Source: Micromonospora avicenniae
GTDB taxonomy: Bacteria; Actinomycetota; Actinomycetes; Mycobacteriales; Micromonosporaceae
DNA length: 64,000 nt
NCBI RefSeq assembly: GCF_900156065.1
Contig: NZ_FTNF01000001.1
Location: 62,001-126,000, forward strand
Direction of reading: 5' to 3'
Part shown: positions 44,285 to 53,827 of the stretch, piece after piece
Position numbering within the stretch: position 1 is the first letter of the stretch
Layout of the letters: each line of letters starts with the position of its first letter
Notes under the pieces: model-generated
What the model was told of the DNA's origin: nothing
The model's database searches: none
What the model saw: only the letters and a program-made list of their open reading frames with translations
Made by a program: the position numbers and the translations under genes

Positions 44285-45299
44285 CCCCACCAAGGTCCGC
44301 GGCGAGACCATCCTCTCCGTCGACAACGTGATGAAGCACTTCCCGATCACGCAGGGCGTGCTGTTCAAGAAGCACGTCGGCGCGGTCAAGGCCGTGGACG
44401 GGGTCAGTTTCGAGCTGCGCCGGGGCGAGACCCTCGGCATCGTGGGCGAGTCCGGCTGCGGCAAGTCCACGCTCGCCCGGATGCTGATGCGCCTGGAGAC
44501 GCCGACCTCGGGCACGGCCACCCTGGAGGGGCAGGACCTGTTCAAGGCCTCCGGCAGCGAGCTGCGCCGGCTCCGGCGCAACATGCAGATGGTCATGCAG
44601 GACCCGTACACCTCGCTCAACCCGCGGATGACGGTCGGCGACATCATCGGCGAGCCGTTCGAGATCCACTCGGACGCGGCGCCGAAGGGCAGCCGTCGCA
44701 AGCGGGTCCAGGAGCTGCTGGACCTGGTCGGGCTCAACCCGGAGCACATCAACCGGTACCCACACCAGTTCTCCGGCGGTCAGCGGCAGCGCATCGGCAT
44801 CGCCCGCGCGCTCGCCCTGCACCCGGAGATCATCGTCTGCGACGAGCCGGTGTCGGCGCTGGACGTCTCCATCCAGGCCCAGGTGATCAACCTGCTGGAG
44901 CAGCTCCAGGACGAGTTGGGACTCTCGTACATCTTCATCGCGCACGACCTGTCGGTGGTCCGGCACATCGCGGACCGGGTCGCCGTCATGTACCTCGGCA
45001 AGATCGTGGAGATCGGGACCGAGGACGAGATCTACGAGCGAGCCACCCACCCGTACACCCAGGCGCTGCTCTCCGCGGTTCCGGTGCCGGACCCGGAGGT
45101 GCGCCACGAGCGGAACATCATCCGCCTGACCGGTGACGTGCCCTCGCCGGCCGACCCGCCGTCGGGCTGCCGGTTCCGTACCCGGTGCTGGAAGGCGCAG
45201 GACATCTGCGCCCGGGAGGAGCCGCTCACGGTCTCGCGTGCCGCGGACCCGCACCCCTCGGCCTGCCACTTCGCCGAGCTGCGCCCGACGGTCGCCTGA
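44268..45299 (+). CDS. Peptide ABC transporter ATPase, DppF/OppF type (operon 1)
   Basis: This 343-residue ATPase has Walker [12 protein letters not shown], signature [19 protein letters not shown], Walker [17 protein letters not shown] and switch His [16 protein letters not shown]. The C-terminal domain has [16 protein letters not shown]. It forms the heterodimeric motor with the preceding gene product. The DNA is so close to its operon 2 paralogue that 86 bp (45117-45202) are identical to the inverse of 59159-59244. It is the last gene of operon 1. Confidence 0.95.
   Translation: MTAPASPTKVRGETILSVDNVMKHFPITQGVLFKKHVGAVKAVDGVSFELRRGETLGIVGESGCGKSTLARMLMRLETPTSGTATLEGQDLFKASGSELRRLRRNMQMVMQDPYTSLNPRMTVGDIIGEPFEIHSDAAPKGSRRKRVQELLDLVGLNPEHINRYPHQFSGGQRQRIGIARALALHPEIIVCDEPVSALDVSIQAQVINLLEQLQDELGLSYIFIAHDLSVVRHIADRVAVMYLGKIVEIGTEDEIYERATHPYTQALLSAVPVPDPEVRHERNIIRLTGDVPSPADPPSGCRFRTRCWKAQDICAREEPLTVSRAADPHPSACHFAELRPTVA
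45117..45202. repeat. 86-bp segment identical, in inverse orientation, to 59159-59244
   Basis: The segment encodes the conserved region [20 protein letters not shown] and following residues in both DppF paralogues. Synonymous positions are identical too, over 86 bp by eye. Flanking codons diverge, so this looks like recent gene conversion. Confidence 0.85.
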
Positions 45300-45311
45300 C
45301 CCGCGTACGTC

Positions 45312-45364
45312 AGCGCCCCGCGCTCCACGAGCCCTGCCACGGCAGGTCTGGAGCGCGGGGCGCT
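45312..45364 (+). terminator. Terminator hairpin after importer operon 1
   Basis: AGCGCCCCGCGCTCCA (45312-45327) and TGGAGCGCGGGGCGCT (45349-45364) form a perfect 16-bp stem with a 21-base loop. The loop itself can fold (CCTGCC/GGCAGG). It begins 12 bp after the last ATPase gene. Confidence 0.8.
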
Positions 45365-45452
45365 TCCGTCTTCGCTGAGGCGCGAACCCGCTCTTCCCCG
45401 CGTCGCCGCGGCTACGCGATCGCTGGGGAAACGCGGGCGGTCCGTCGACCGG

Positions 45453-45531
45453 CGTTGCGGTGACCGTCAGCCGCAGCCTCGGTGGGCCGACCCCGCCGCA
45501 CTGCGTGCGGACGTCAACGGTCACCGCAACG
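45453..45531. repeat. Long-range inverted repeat in the operon 1 / purH convergent gap
   Basis: CGTTGCGGTGACCGT (45453-45467) and ACGGTCACCGCAACG (45517-45531) are perfect 15-bp arms separated by 49 bases. It lies between the terminators of the two convergent units and is not explained by either. Confidence 0.6.
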
Positions 45532-45533
45532 AC

Positions 45534-45567
45534 GACCGGGCCGGACTGCCAAGCAGCCGGCCCGGTC
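45534..45567 (-). terminator. Terminator hairpin after purH
   Basis: GACCGGGCCGG (45534-45544) and CCGGCCCGGTC (45557-45567) pair perfectly. An inner CTG/CAG extends the stem. It starts 10 bp past the purH stop on the minus strand. Confidence 0.78.
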
Positions 45568-45577
45568 GGTCGGGGAA

Positions 45578-47146
45578 TCAGTGGAAGAAGTGACGGGTGC
45601 CGGTCAGGTACATGGTCACGCCGGCCTCCTTGGCGGCGGCGATGACCTCCTCGTCGCGGATCGAGCCGCCCGGCTGAACGATGGCCCGTACGCCGGCCTC
45701 GATGAGGATCTTCGGGCCGTCGGCGAACGGGAAGAACGCGTCCGACGCGCAGACCGAACCACTGGCCCGGTCGGCACCGGCCCGCCGGACCGCGAGCTGC
45801 GCCGAGTCGACCCGGTTCACCTGGCCCATGCCGACACCGACGGTCGCACCGTCCTTCGCCAGCAGGATCGCGTTGCTCTTCACGGCCCGGACCGCCCGCC
45901 ACGCGAAGACGAGATCGCGCAGCGTCTCCTCGTCGGCCGGGTCGCCGGCCGCGAGCTGCCAGGTGGCCGGGTCGTCGCCTGCCGCGTCGATACGGTCCGC
46001 CATCTGCACCAGCACGCCACCGCTGACCTGCCGCCACTCCGCCGCCGGCGGGTTCCAGGCCGGGGCGCGCAGCAGACGGATGTTCTTCTTCGCCTGGAGG
46101 ATCTCGACCGCACCGGCGTCGAACTCCGGCGCCACCACCACCTCGGTGAAGATGTCGGCCACCTGCCGGGCCAGCTCGACCGAGACCGGCCGGTTCACCG
46201 CGATCACCCCGCCGTACGCGGAGACGGGGTCACAGGCGTGCGCCTTGCGGTGCGCCTCGGCCACGTCCACGCCGATCGCGATGCCGCACGGGTTGGCGTG
46301 CTTGATGATCGCGACCGCCGGCTGGTCGGTGAAGTCGTTCGCGGCCCGCCACGCGGCGTCCGCGTCGACGTAGTTGTTGTAGGACATCTCCTTGCCGTGC
46401 AGCTGCTCGGCCTGGGCCAGCCCCGCCGGTGCGTCCGGGTCCGTGTAGAGCGCCGCCGCCTGGTGCGGGTTCTCGCCGTAGCGCAGTGCCCGGTCCGCCC
46501 GCAGCGCCAGCCCGGCGAAGCCCGGCCACTCCGGCTCGCCGCTCAGCTGCACCGCGCACCAGTTCGCCACGGCCACGTCGTACTCGGCGATGTCGGCGAA
46601 CGCCCGTGCGGCCAGGGCCCGGCGCTGCGTCAGGGTGAAGCCGCCGGCCTCGAGCGCGGCGAGCAGTACGGGGTACGCCGACGGGTCGGTCACCACCGCG
46701 ACCGAGGCGTGGTTCTTCGCCGCGGCACGGACCATCGCCGGGCCGCCGATGTCGATCTGCTCCACGCACTCGTCGAGGCCGGCGCCGGAGGCGACGGTCG
46801 CCTGGAACGGGTAGAGGTTGCTCACCAGCAGGTCGAACGCGGCCACGCCCAGCTCGTCGAGCTGGTCGACGTGCGACTGCTTGCGCAGGTCGGCCAGGAG
46901 GCCGGCGTGCACCTTCGGGTGCAGCGTCTTGACCCGCCCGTCGAGGACCTCGGGGAACCCGGTGACGGTCTCCACCGCGGTGACCGGCACCCCGGCGCCC
47001 GCGATGGTGGCCGCGGTGCTTCCGGTCGACACGATCTCCACGCCGGCCGCGTGCAGCGCCTGGGCCAGCTCGACCAGGCCGGTCTTGTCGTAGACGCTGA
47101 CCAGCGCGCGCCTGATCGGGCGGCGCTCGTCCTCAGTGGAGCTCAC
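45578..47146 (-). CDS. purH: Bifunctional AICAR formyltransferase/IMP cyclohydrolase
   Basis: This 522-residue enzyme does the last two steps of IMP synthesis. Residues ~1-200 are the MGS-like IMP cyclohydrolase ([46 protein letters not shown]). The rest is the AICAR transformylase with [13 protein letters not shown] and the catalytic Lys-His in [14 protein letters not shown]. The formyl donor 10-formyl-THF comes from FolD activity. The start overlaps purN by 4 bp, giving a purN-purH operon as in many actinobacteria. Confidence 0.97.
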   Translation of the reverse strand: MSSTEDERRPIRRALVSVYDKTGLVELAQALHAAGVEIVSTGSTAATIAGAGVPVTAVETVTGFPEVLDGRVKTLHPKVHAGLLADLRKQSHVDQLDELGVAAFDLLVSNLYPFQATVASGAGLDECVEQIDIGGPAMVRAAAKNHASVAVVTDPSAYPVLLAALEAGGFTLTQRRALAARAFADIAEYDVAVANWCAVQLSGEPEWPGFAGLALRADRALRYGENPHQAAALYTDPDAPAGLAQAEQLHGKEMSYNNYVDADAAWRAANDFTDQPAVAIIKHANPCGIAIGVDVAEAHRKAHACDPVSAYGGVIAVNRPVSVELARQVADIFTEVVVAPEFDAGAVEILQAKKNIRLLRAPAWNPPAAEWRQVSGGVLVQMADRIDAAGDDPATWQLAAGDPADEETLRDLVFAWRAVRAVKSNAILLAKDGATVGVGMGQVNRVDSAQLAVRRAGADRASGSVCASDAFFPFADGPKILIEAGVRAIVQPGGSIRDEEVIAAAKEAGVTMYLTGTRHFFH

Positions 47147-47763
47147 GGGATCGTGACCTTTCTTCCGATGATCGTCCAGCCGTTCCGGACGAGGCGGCCG
47201 ACCTGCTCGACGAGCTGGTGCCGCTCGGCCGATTTGATGCGCTCGGTGAGCGTCTCCTCGTCGTCATCGTCGAGCACCGGCACGGCGACCTGCGCGACGA
47301 TCGGGCCGGTGTCGGTTCCGGCGTCGACGAAGAAGAGCGTGGCACCGGTGATCTTCACGCCGTAGGCGAGGGCGTCGCGCGGGCCGTGGATGCCCGGGAA
47401 CGCGGGCAGCAGGGTGTTGTGCGTGTTCAGGTAGCGGTCACCGAAGGCGGCGAGGAAGTGCGGCCCGACCAGCTTGAGAAACCCGGCGGAGATGACGAGG
47501 TCGGGGCGGTGCCCGGCGACCTGCGCGGTGAGCGCCCGGTCCCAGTCCTCCCGGGTGTCGTACGCCTTCAGCGGCACCACGAAGGTCGGCACCCCGGCCG
47601 CGGCGGCCCGGTCCAGCCCGCCGATACCGTCCCGGTCCGCGCCGACCGCGACCACAACCGCGCCGTACGCCGGATCGGTGGTCGCGTCGAGCAGCGCCTG
47701 GAGGTTGCTTCCGGAACCGGAGACGAGGACGACGATACGGGCGGCGGACACGGGCTCGGGCAC
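47143..47763 (-). CDS. purN: Phosphoribosylglycinamide formyltransferase (GART)
   Basis: This 206-residue protein formylates GAR using 10-formyl-THF in purine synthesis. [19 protein letters not shown] is the phosphoribosyl-binding start. [46 protein letters not shown] holds the catalytic Asn, His and Asp. Start ATG 47763 is used; GTG five codons later (VSAARIV) is also plausible. Upstream is a 412-bp gap before a divergent membrane-protein gene. Confidence 0.95.
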   Translation of the reverse strand: MPEPVSAARIVVLVSGSGSNLQALLDATTDPAYGAVVVAVGADRDGIGGLDRAAAAGVPTFVVPLKAYDTREDWDRALTAQVAGHRPDLVISAGFLKLVGPHFLAAFGDRYLNTHNTLLPAFPGIHGPRDALAYGVKITGATLFFVDAGTDTGPIVAQVAVPVLDDDDEETLTERIKSAERHQLVEQVGRLVRNGWTIIGRKVTIP

Positions 47764-48175
47764 GCGGCAACCTTATCGGGCAGGCCAGAGTGATCAGCGT
47801 CTGGGCGGCGTGCCGCCGACCGGGACGGCGCGGAGGCGGTACGCTGCCGCTCGCCCCGGGTCGGCGCGTCTCCAGCCGCGCACCGCGCGTGACCGATCCG
47901 CCGTGTCGACGACAGGAGGCCGCCCACCGCCGTGAGCATTCCCGGAGTCGGCGGACACCGGCCGTGCGACCGCTCGCCGACAGTCGGCCGTCCCCACGTC
48001 GAGTCGACCTGCAGGCAGGGCGACCCTGGCCGCACGCCCGGGCACCGATCAGCGCCCAGGTGAACCCGGATCATCGGCATCACGTGTTGCGGGTGGTGCG
48101 TGGCCGGGCTCTCGGCGCGATCATGAGTAGCGACACCGACACGAACCGACGTACACAGCCAAGGAGCCTCGTCGA
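47764..48175. other. 412-bp divergent intergenic region upstream of purN and the DUF4190 gene
   Basis: I find no gene with good coding character and no riboswitch I can support; in particular I see no purine-aptamer core. It must hold the purNH promoter and that of the DUF4190 gene. AGGAG at 48159-48163 is the ribosome-binding site of the latter. Confidence 0.5.
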
Positions 48176-48868
48176 ATGCAGCCCGGTTACCCCGGTCAGG
48201 ACCCCTACGGACAACAGCCCAACCAGGATCCGACCCAGCCGCACGACCCGTACGCCCCGCCGCCGCCCGCTCCCTACGGGCAGCAGCCCACCTCCGGGCA
48301 GCCCTACGGCCAGCCGCAGCCTCCGCAGCCCCCGTACGGTCAGCAGCCCACCTCGGGACAGCCGTACGGCCAGCAGCCCACCTCGGGACAGCCGTACGGC
48401 CAGCAGCCCACCTCGGGACAGCCGTACGGCCAGCAGCCCACCTCAGGGCAGCCGTACGGTCAGCCGCAGCCTCCGTACGGACAGCAGCCCACCTCGGGGC
48501 AGCCGTACGGCCAGCCCTACCAGGACCCGTACGGGCAGCAGCCGCAGCAGCCGTACGGCGCGGCGCCGACGTACCCGAACGCCGGCTACCCGCAGACCGG
48601 CGGGCAGAACAACACGCTCGGCCTGGTGGCGATGATCCTCGGCATCGCGTCGATCCCGCTGGCCTGCTGCCCTTACCTGGGCGTCCCGGTCGGCATCGCC
48701 GGCATCATCACCGGATACCTGGGCAGGCAGAAGGCCGAGCGGGGACAGGCCAGCAACGCCGGGCAGGCCAAGGCCGGTCTGATCTGCGGCATCGTCGGCG
48801 TGGTCCTGGGCATCCTGGTCATCATCCTCAGCGTCGTCGCGAACGTGAGCCTGCCGACGGAGCCCTGA
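48176..48868 (+). CDS. DUF4190 membrane protein with Gln/Pro/Gly/Tyr-rich repeat head
   Basis: This is a 230-residue protein. Residues 1-135 are low-complexity, mostly copies of the ten-residue unit QPTSGQPYGQ; residues 140-225 contain two membrane spans (NTLGLVAMILGIASIPLACCPYLGVPVGIAGIITGYLG and AGLICGIVGVVLGILVIILSVVA), the DUF4190 pattern. The repeat head is likely cytoplasmic and disordered. It sits between purN and perM, the same place as a proline-rich membrane protein gene (Rv0954) in M. tuberculosis, which suggests an envelope role but proves nothing. A strong terminator follows. Confidence 0.85.
   Translation: MQPGYPGQDPYGQQPNQDPTQPHDPYAPPPPAPYGQQPTSGQPYGQPQPPQPPYGQQPTSGQPYGQQPTSGQPYGQQPTSGQPYGQQPTSGQPYGQPQPPYGQQPTSGQPYGQPYQDPYGQQPQQPYGAAPTYPNAGYPQTGGQNNTLGLVAMILGIASIPLACCPYLGVPVGIAGIITGYLGRQKAERGQASNAGQAKAGLICGIVGVVLGILVIILSVVANVSLPTEP
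48341..48460 (+). repeat. 30-bp tandem repeat in the DUF4190 gene
   Basis: Three identical 30-bp units (48341-48430) are followed by a fourth with two substitutions (48431-48460). Diverged partial units flank them at about 48281-48310 and 48481-48510. Each encodes QPTSGQPYGQ in rotation. Such identity predicts copy-number variation between strains. Confidence 0.9.
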
Positions 48869-48880
48869 TCGTCGGTTGAC

Positions 48881-48919
48881 CCAAGGGGGCGTTCCGCGGC
48901 TCGCGGAACGCCCCCTTGG
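48881..48919. terminator. Bidirectional terminator between the DUF4190 gene and perM
   Basis: CCAAGGGGGCGTTCCGCG (48881-48898) and CGCGGAACGCCCCCTTGG (48902-48919) form a perfect 18-bp stem with a 3-base loop, between convergent genes. Confidence 0.85.
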
Positions 48920-48968
48920 CGTTCAAGCCGGAGCGCACACCGCCTGCGGTCCCGCGCGACGCTCCCGG

Positions 48969-50258
48969 TCAGCGGGCGGCGCTGCGGGTGAAGGTGCGCG
49001 TCGCGGCGGCACCGAGCAGCGCGCCGGCCGCGACCACCGCGGCGGTCACCGCCCCCACCTGCCAGGCGACCGGGCCCATCTCGGCGAGCCGGCCGCCGCC
49101 GAGCGGCCCGCCGGACAGGGCCGCGGCCATGCCGAGCAACACGCCGGCCACGAGGCCGCCGATCGCGGCCGAACCGAGCAGCTGCCGCCAGGCCGGTGGC
49201 GTGCGGGTATCTGCCGCGAGCCGCACCAACCGGCGGGCCAGCAACCAGCCGGCGGCCATCCCGGCCAGTACCGGCACCGCGAGCAGGGCGGCACCGAGCC
49301 CGTCCATCGGTCCGCGTGGCAGGCCGGCGAGCAGCGGTACGGCCGGCAGTGCGCCCACGGAGACCTCGCTGGTCCGTACGGCGGTGTCGGTGCCGACGGC
49401 GAACCCGGGACCGAGCAGGTAACTGGTCGACCAGACCATGGCGTTCGGGGCGTACGCCAGACTGATCAGGATGATCCCGGCCTGCCCGGCGACGCCGGTC
49501 CGGTACGCCCCGATCATGTCGGCCGCGTCGCCTCCACCGGTCGCCACGGCCAGCCCGGCCGCGCCCGCCCCCGCTGCGAGCAGCAGCAGCCCGGCGACCA
49601 GGCCCGCGCGGACCCCGTTGCGCAGCACCGCCGGCGCGCGCTCGGCGAAGAGCGCCGCGACTCCGGTGATCCGTACGGACCCGATCAGTGCGGCGAGTGC
49701 GCCGAGCAGGGCGAAGGTCGCCCCCGCGCGGACCGGCGAGGCGGCCGGGCCGCCCGTGCCGGCCAGCAACGCGGCGAGGACGCCGAGCGGCGCGTAGCCG
49801 GCGGCGACCGCACCGGCGGCGACGAGTGCCGCACGGGGCGAGCGTCCGCCGCGGGCGCCGATCGCCCGGCTGACGTGCACGCCGGCCCGCGCCAACCGCC
49901 AGATCACCAGCGCGGTGAGCGCCAGCGGGGCGAGCCCGATCGGCCCGGCATCGGTCCGTAGCGGCACGCCGTGCCCGAGCAGCCAGCCGGCCAGCCCGGC
50001 TCGCAGGGCACCGGTGAACGAACCGGTGTCCTCGGTGAGCTGACCCAGGCCGAGCACGAGCGTGACCGGCAGGTAAGAGGTGAGTGCGGCCCCGATCGCG
50101 GCCACCGCGGCGGCCACCGCCAGCGGGGCGCGAGCGCGGGACGACCCGTCGGAGCGCGCTGCCGCCACCCGCGTGCCGACGGCGGCGCGGCCGGCAGGCC
50201 GTTCGTCGGCGGCGACCGCACCGGAACGGCGGGTTTGCTCAGGGGTGTCGGAGGACAT
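48969..50258 (-). CDS. perM: PerM/DUF6350 family integral membrane protein
   Basis: This 429-residue protein has at least ten hydrophobic segments after an ~45-residue polar N-terminus. Landmarks are LTSYLPVTLVLGLGQL, AYAPNAMVWSTSYLLGPGFAVGTDTAVRTSEVSVGALPAVPLLAGLP and repeated Ala/Gly/Leu spans. This fits the actinobacterial DUF6350 family. M. tuberculosis PerM (Rv0955), encoded between the suc and pur genes as here, supports cell division (FtsB stability) and beta-lactam tolerance. The identity is based on topology, the VWSxSYLLGPGFAVG segment and gene order. Confidence 0.85.
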   Translation of the reverse strand: MSSDTPEQTRRSGAVAADERPAGRAAVGTRVAAARSDGSSRARAPLAVAAAVAAIGAALTSYLPVTLVLGLGQLTEDTGSFTGALRAGLAGWLLGHGVPLRTDAGPIGLAPLALTALVIWRLARAGVHVSRAIGARGGRSPRAALVAAGAVAAGYAPLGVLAALLAGTGGPAASPVRAGATFALLGALAALIGSVRITGVAALFAERAPAVLRNGVRAGLVAGLLLLAAGAGAAGLAVATGGGDAADMIGAYRTGVAGQAGIILISLAYAPNAMVWSTSYLLGPGFAVGTDTAVRTSEVSVGALPAVPLLAGLPRGPMDGLGAALLAVPVLAGMAAGWLLARRLVRLAADTRTPPAWRQLLGSAAIGGLVAGVLLGMAAALSGGPLGGGRLAEMGPVAWQVGAVTAAVVAAGALLGAAATRTFTRSAAR

Positions 50259-50437
50259 CGTGGTCTACTCTGGCACGTCACGCCCGCGACGGCAGTCCGA
50301 TACCGCCCCGGCGCGGCCGCGAGTTCCCCGATCGCCACACCCGCCGGCGCCGCTCACGCCCGGAAGAGGCACGGCGGCGGGGCGCGGCCGGTTCATGGCG
50401 ACGCGGGTGCGGATCGACGGCGTACGTCCGGAACGGC

Positions 50438-50470
50438 TGAGGGGGCCGACCGGTCCGGTCGACCCCCTCA
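50438..50470 (-). terminator. Terminator hairpin after sucD
   Basis: TGAGGGGGCCGACCG (50438-50452) and CGGTCGACCCCCTCA (50456-50470) pair over 15 bp with one C-A mismatch and a 3-base loop. It is 13 bp past the sucD stop on the minus strand. Confidence 0.78.
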
Positions 50471-50483
50471 TCAGGCATGCCGC

Positions 50484-51371
50484 TCAGCTGGCGGACATGA
50501 TCTCCCGCATCAGGCGGGCGGTCTCGGTCGGCGTCTTGCCAACCTTGACGCCGACCGCCTCCAGGGCCGCCTTCTTCGCGTCGGCGGTGCCGGCGGAGCC
50601 GGAGATGATCGCGCCGGCGTGGCCCATGGTCTTGCCGGGCGGCGCGGTGAAGCCGGCGATGTAACCGACCACCGGCTTGGTCACGTTGGCCTTGATGAAC
50701 TCGGCGGCCCGCTCCTCGGCGTCGCCACCGATCTCACCGATCATCACGATCGCGTCGGTGTCCGGGTCGGCCTCGAACGCGGCGAGAGCGTCGATGTGGG
50801 TGGTGCCGATGATCGGGTCACCGCCGATGCCGACGCAGGTCGAGAAGCCGATGTCGCGCAGCTCGTACATCATCTGGTAGGTCAGCGTGCCGCTCTTGCT
50901 GACCAGGCCGATCCGTCCGGAGCCGGTGATGTCGGCCGGGATGATGCCGGCGTTGGACGCGCCCGGGGACGCGATGCCCGGGCAGTTCGGCCCGATGATC
51001 CGGGTCCGCTCGCCCTTGGCCACGTTGTACGCCCAGAACGCGGCGGTGTCGTGCACCGGCACGCCCTCGGTGATCACCACGGCGAGCTCGATCCCGGCGT
51101 CGATCGCCTCGATGACCGCACCCTTGGTGAACTGCGGCGGGACGAAGATCACCGTGACGTCCGCCCCGGTCTCCTTCATCGCGTCCGCGACGGAGGCGAA
51201 GACCGGCAGCGCGGTGCCGTCGAAGTCGACGGACTGACCCGCCTTGCGCGGGTTCACACCGCCGACGACGTTGGTGCCGGCGGCGAGCATCCGCCGCGTG
51301 TGCTTGGAACCCTCGGAGCCGGTCATCCCCTGCACGATGACCTTCGAGTCCTTGGTCAGCCAGATTGCCAT
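50484..51371 (-). CDS. sucD: Succinyl-CoA synthetase, alpha subunit
   Basis: This 295-residue subunit binds CoA and carries the phospho-His. The N-terminal CoA-binding Rossmann domain has [42 protein letters not shown] and [19 protein letters not shown] contain the active-site His phosphorylated during catalysis. With SucC it converts succinyl-CoA to succinate with ATP/GTP formation. It follows sucC after 2 bp. Confidence 0.97.
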   Translation of the reverse strand: MAIWLTKDSKVIVQGMTGSEGSKHTRRMLAAGTNVVGGVNPRKAGQSVDFDGTALPVFASVADAMKETGADVTVIFVPPQFTKGAVIEAIDAGIELAVVITEGVPVHDTAAFWAYNVAKGERTRIIGPNCPGIASPGASNAGIIPADITGSGRIGLVSKSGTLTYQMMYELRDIGFSTCVGIGGDPIIGTTHIDALAAFEADPDTDAIVMIGEIGGDAEERAAEFIKANVTKPVVGYIAGFTAPPGKTMGHAGAIISGSAGTADAKKAALEAVGVKVGKTPTETARLMREIMSAS

Positions 51372-51373
51372 GA

Positions 51374-52552
51374 TCAGACCCCCGCAGCGGCCAGCTCGGC
51401 GGCCCGCTCGGCCGCGCCATCCATGGTGTCGACCCGCTCGATCAGCGGGTTGTTTGCGCCGTCGAGGATCGCCCGTCCGGCCTCGGCCTTGTTGCCGTCG
51501 AGCCGCACGACGAGCGGCTTGGTGACCTTCTCACCACGCTGCTCCAGCAGGGCGAGTGCCTGCACGATGCCGTTGGCGACCTCGTCGCAGGCGGTGATGC
51601 CGCCGAAGACGTTGACGAAGACGCTCCGCACCGACGGGTCGGTGAGGACGATCTCCAGTCCGTTGGCCATGACCGCGGCGCTCGCGCCACCGCCGATGTC
51701 GAGGAAGTTGGCCGGCTTGACGTTGCCGTGCCGCTCCCCGGCGTACGCGACCACGTCGAGGGTCGACATGACCAGACCCGCGCCGTTGCCGATGATGCCG
51801 ACCTCGCCGTCGAGCTTGACGTAGTTGAGGTCCTTCTCCTTGGCGGCCTGCTCCAGCGGGTCCACCGCGGCCTGGTCGACCAGGCCCTCGTGGTCCGGGT
51901 GCCGGAACGCGGCGTTCTCGTCCAGGCTCACCTTCGCGTCGAGCAGCAGCAGCTTGCCGTCGCGGGTCTTGGCCAGCGGGTTCACCTCGACCAGGGTGGC
52001 GTCCTCGGCGACGAACGCCTGCCACAGCCCGACCGCGACCTCGACGACCTGGTCGGCGACCTCGGCCGGGAAGCCGGCGGCGGTGACGATCTCGCGCGCC
52101 TTCGCCTCGTCCACGCCCTTGACCGCGTCGATCGGGGCCTTGACGACCTTTTCCGGGGTCTCGGCGGCCACCTGCTCGATGTCCATGCCGCCGGCCACGC
52201 TGGCGATGCAGAGGAAGGTGCGGTTCGCCCGGTCGAGCAGGTAGGAGAAGTAGTACTCCTCGGCCACGTCCGCGGTCACGGTGATCATGACCTTGTGGAC
52301 GGTGTGCCCCTTGATGTCCATGCCGAGGATGTCGGTGGCGCGGGCCACCGTCTCCTCCGCGCCCTCGGCCAGCTTCACGCCGCCGGCCTTACCCCGGCCG
52401 CCGACCTTCACCTGCGCCTTGACGACCACCCGGCCGCCGAGGCGCTCGGCGATCGCGCGGGCCTCCTCCGGGGTGGTGGCGACGCCGCCGGCGAGCACGG
52501 GCAATCCGTGCCGCTCGAACAGGTCCCGCCCCTGGTACTCGTACAGGTCCAC
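51374..52552 (-). CDS. sucC: Succinyl-CoA synthetase (ADP-forming), beta subunit
   Basis: This 392-residue ATP-grasp protein starts [25 protein letters not shown], the conserved SucC start. [20 protein letters not shown] contacts nucleotide. [27 protein letters not shown] is the family signature that binds Mg-nucleotide. The C-terminal half has [47 protein letters not shown], which contacts SucD. It is the first gene of sucCD. Confidence 0.97.
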   Translation of the reverse strand: MDLYEYQGRDLFERHGLPVLAGGVATTPEEARAIAERLGGRVVVKAQVKVGGRGKAGGVKLAEGAEETVARATDILGMDIKGHTVHKVMITVTADVAEEYYFSYLLDRANRTFLCIASVAGGMDIEQVAAETPEKVVKAPIDAVKGVDEAKAREIVTAAGFPAEVADQVVEVAVGLWQAFVAEDATLVEVNPLAKTRDGKLLLLDAKVSLDENAAFRHPDHEGLVDQAAVDPLEQAAKEKDLNYVKLDGEVGIIGNGAGLVMSTLDVVAYAGERHGNVKPANFLDIGGGASAAVMANGLEIVLTDPSVRSVFVNVFGGITACDEVANGIVQALALLEQRGEKVTKPLVVRLDGNKAEAGRAILDGANNPLIERVDTMDGAAERAAELAAAGV

Positions 52553-52985
52553 GATTGCGCGTCCCGTCCCGTCTCCGCGGCGCGCCGTCGCGCCGCCACC
52601 AGCGTTCAGAAAACAGTTTGACGCCTGTCATCACTTGAAACAGGCCATTGGCCGCAGCCTAGCGAGGTGGGTACCGGCGGCAACCGAGCGGGTGCGCGGT
52701 GTGCGGTAATACACAACCGCGCAGTGAGGACGGTCTCCACCGCCGCGCATTCCACCGTCCGGGCGATGTTGCCGGAAGTGCGTAACCCCTCCGTCGGGGC
52801 GTCGTTGAGTCAGATGTCGGAGCGCTGATCAGCGCGATGACGGGAGACGGCCGATGCCCTGTCGGTCGAGGGGTGGCGGCGGGGCATCGTGCATAGAGGG
52901 GCCGGACGTGTGAGGGGTGCGTCCGGCCCCTCCCCCCGTGTCCGGAGCCTGCCGGCCCGCGTGCCCGAGGTTCCCGCCGTCGTTG
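52553..52985. other. 433-bp intergenic region between sucC and the B12-domain gene
   Basis: No gene is supported. It contains an inverted repeat TGCGCGGT/ACCGCGCA (52693-52700 and 52716-52723) upstream of sucC with an inner GTG/CAC, a perfect 14-bp palindrome GCGCTGATCAGCGC (52823-52836), and the terminator of the B12-domain gene. The sucCD promoter must lie in the right part of this region on the minus strand. Confidence 0.55.
52896..52932 (-). terminator. Terminator hairpin after the B12-domain gene
   Basis: GAGGGGCCGGACG (52896-52908) and CGTCCGGCCCCTC (52920-52932) are perfect 13-bp arms with an 11-base loop, 53 bp after the stop on the minus strand. Confidence 0.7.
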
Positions 52986-53390
52986 TCAGCTGACGGGCTG
53001 AGCCACGTTCTGCCGCACCCAGTCCACGATCGAAGCCGTCGTGGCACCCGGCGTGAAGATCTTCGCGACACCCAGCCGCTCGAGCTCGGGAATGTCGCCG
53101 TCGGGGATGATCCCGCCACCGAAGACCACGATGTCCCCCGCCTCGCGCTCGGCGAGCAGTTCGAGCACCCGACGGAAGAGCGTCATGTGGGCGCCGGAGA
53201 GCACGGAGAGGCCTACCGCGTCGGCGTCCTCCTGGATGGCCGTCTCCACGATCTGCTCGGGAGTCTGGTGCAGGCCGGTGTAGATGACCTCCATACCCGC
53301 GTCCCGCAGCGCGCGGGCCACCACCTTCGCTCCTCGGTCGTGGCCGTCCAGGCCTGGCTTGGCGACGACGACCCGAATACGAGAGCTCAT
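52986..53390 (-). CDS. Stand-alone cobalamin-binding subunit of an acyl-CoA mutase (IcmB/HcmB-like)
   Basis: This 134-residue B12-binding domain has the full motif. [10 protein letters not shown] has the DxHxxG His17 that ligates cobalt. SVLSGAH is the SxL element and [12 protein letters not shown] the GG element. The length and sequence match the C-terminal domain of methylmalonyl-CoA mutase and the separate small subunits IcmB and HcmB. Its large, radical-bearing partner is not in the window. AAAGGTG precedes ATG 53390. Nearness to sucCD fits a link between branched or odd-chain acyl-CoA isomerisation and succinyl-CoA, but which mutase it serves is not certain. Confidence 0.88.
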   Translation of the reverse strand: MSSRIRVVVAKPGLDGHDRGAKVVARALRDAGMEVIYTGLHQTPEQIVETAIQEDADAVGLSVLSGAHMTLFRRVLELLAEREAGDIVVFGGGIIPDGDIPELERLGVAKIFTPGATTASIVDWVRQNVAQPVS

Positions 53391-53798
53391 CAGCGCACAC
53401 CTTTCACCGGCTCCACGGCCATTCACCTGAACGAACGGTAACCCGGGCGGCGGTGCCCGGGAAATCCGGGCCGGAATCCTCGGCCCACCCGGCCGGACGG
53501 TCGACTCCGGCCACGGGGCGCGGGCGCGGCACCGCCGGCCCGGACGGGGCGAGCCGGGGCGGTCGGGCCTGCCTGCGGCACGGGAACCGCCGCGGACCAG
53601 CCGACCGGGCGACACCGCCCACACCGGCGACCAGCATCGCGAAAGCCGGACAAGTGCCCGACGTCAAGCCGGACGACTCCGCCGTACCGGTCACGCTCCG
53701 CGACGAACGGGCAGTAAGTGGCACGCCGATCGGTGGCGCAAGGCGTTGCAATACGGGACGCAAACGGACAGATTGCGGCGCCAATTCGGCGCTTTGGC
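53391..53798. other. GC-rich intergenic region upstream of the B12-domain gene and the first M23 peptidase gene
   Basis: No gene is supported in 53391-53941. The left 300 bp are extremely GC-rich with no codon-position bias. The right end, towards 53800, becomes AT-richer and leads into a clear promoter. I looked for the conserved core of the c-di-AMP (ydaO) riboswitch often found before actinobacterial M23 and rpf genes and did not find it. Confidence 0.5.
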
Positions 53799-53827
53799 TT
53801 GTGACTCGTGTGGCGGTTGGCTAACGT
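53799..53827 (+). promoter_or_regulatory. Candidate promoter of the first M23 peptidase gene
   Basis: TTGTGA (53799-53804), a 17-bp spacer, and TAACGT (53822-53827) make a good housekeeping-type promoter. It would start transcription near 53834 and leave a ~108-base leader before the GTG at 53942. Confidence 0.6.

Noticed and set aside
41165..44752. Open frame of over 1000 codons on the minus strand across importer operon 1
   Set aside because: It is antisense to four well-supported ABC genes and its composition is that of a shadow frame.
48281..48510. Regular repeats suggesting a CRISPR array
   Set aside because: The units are directly adjacent with no unique spacers, lie in frame in a coding sequence and encode a ten-residue repeat.
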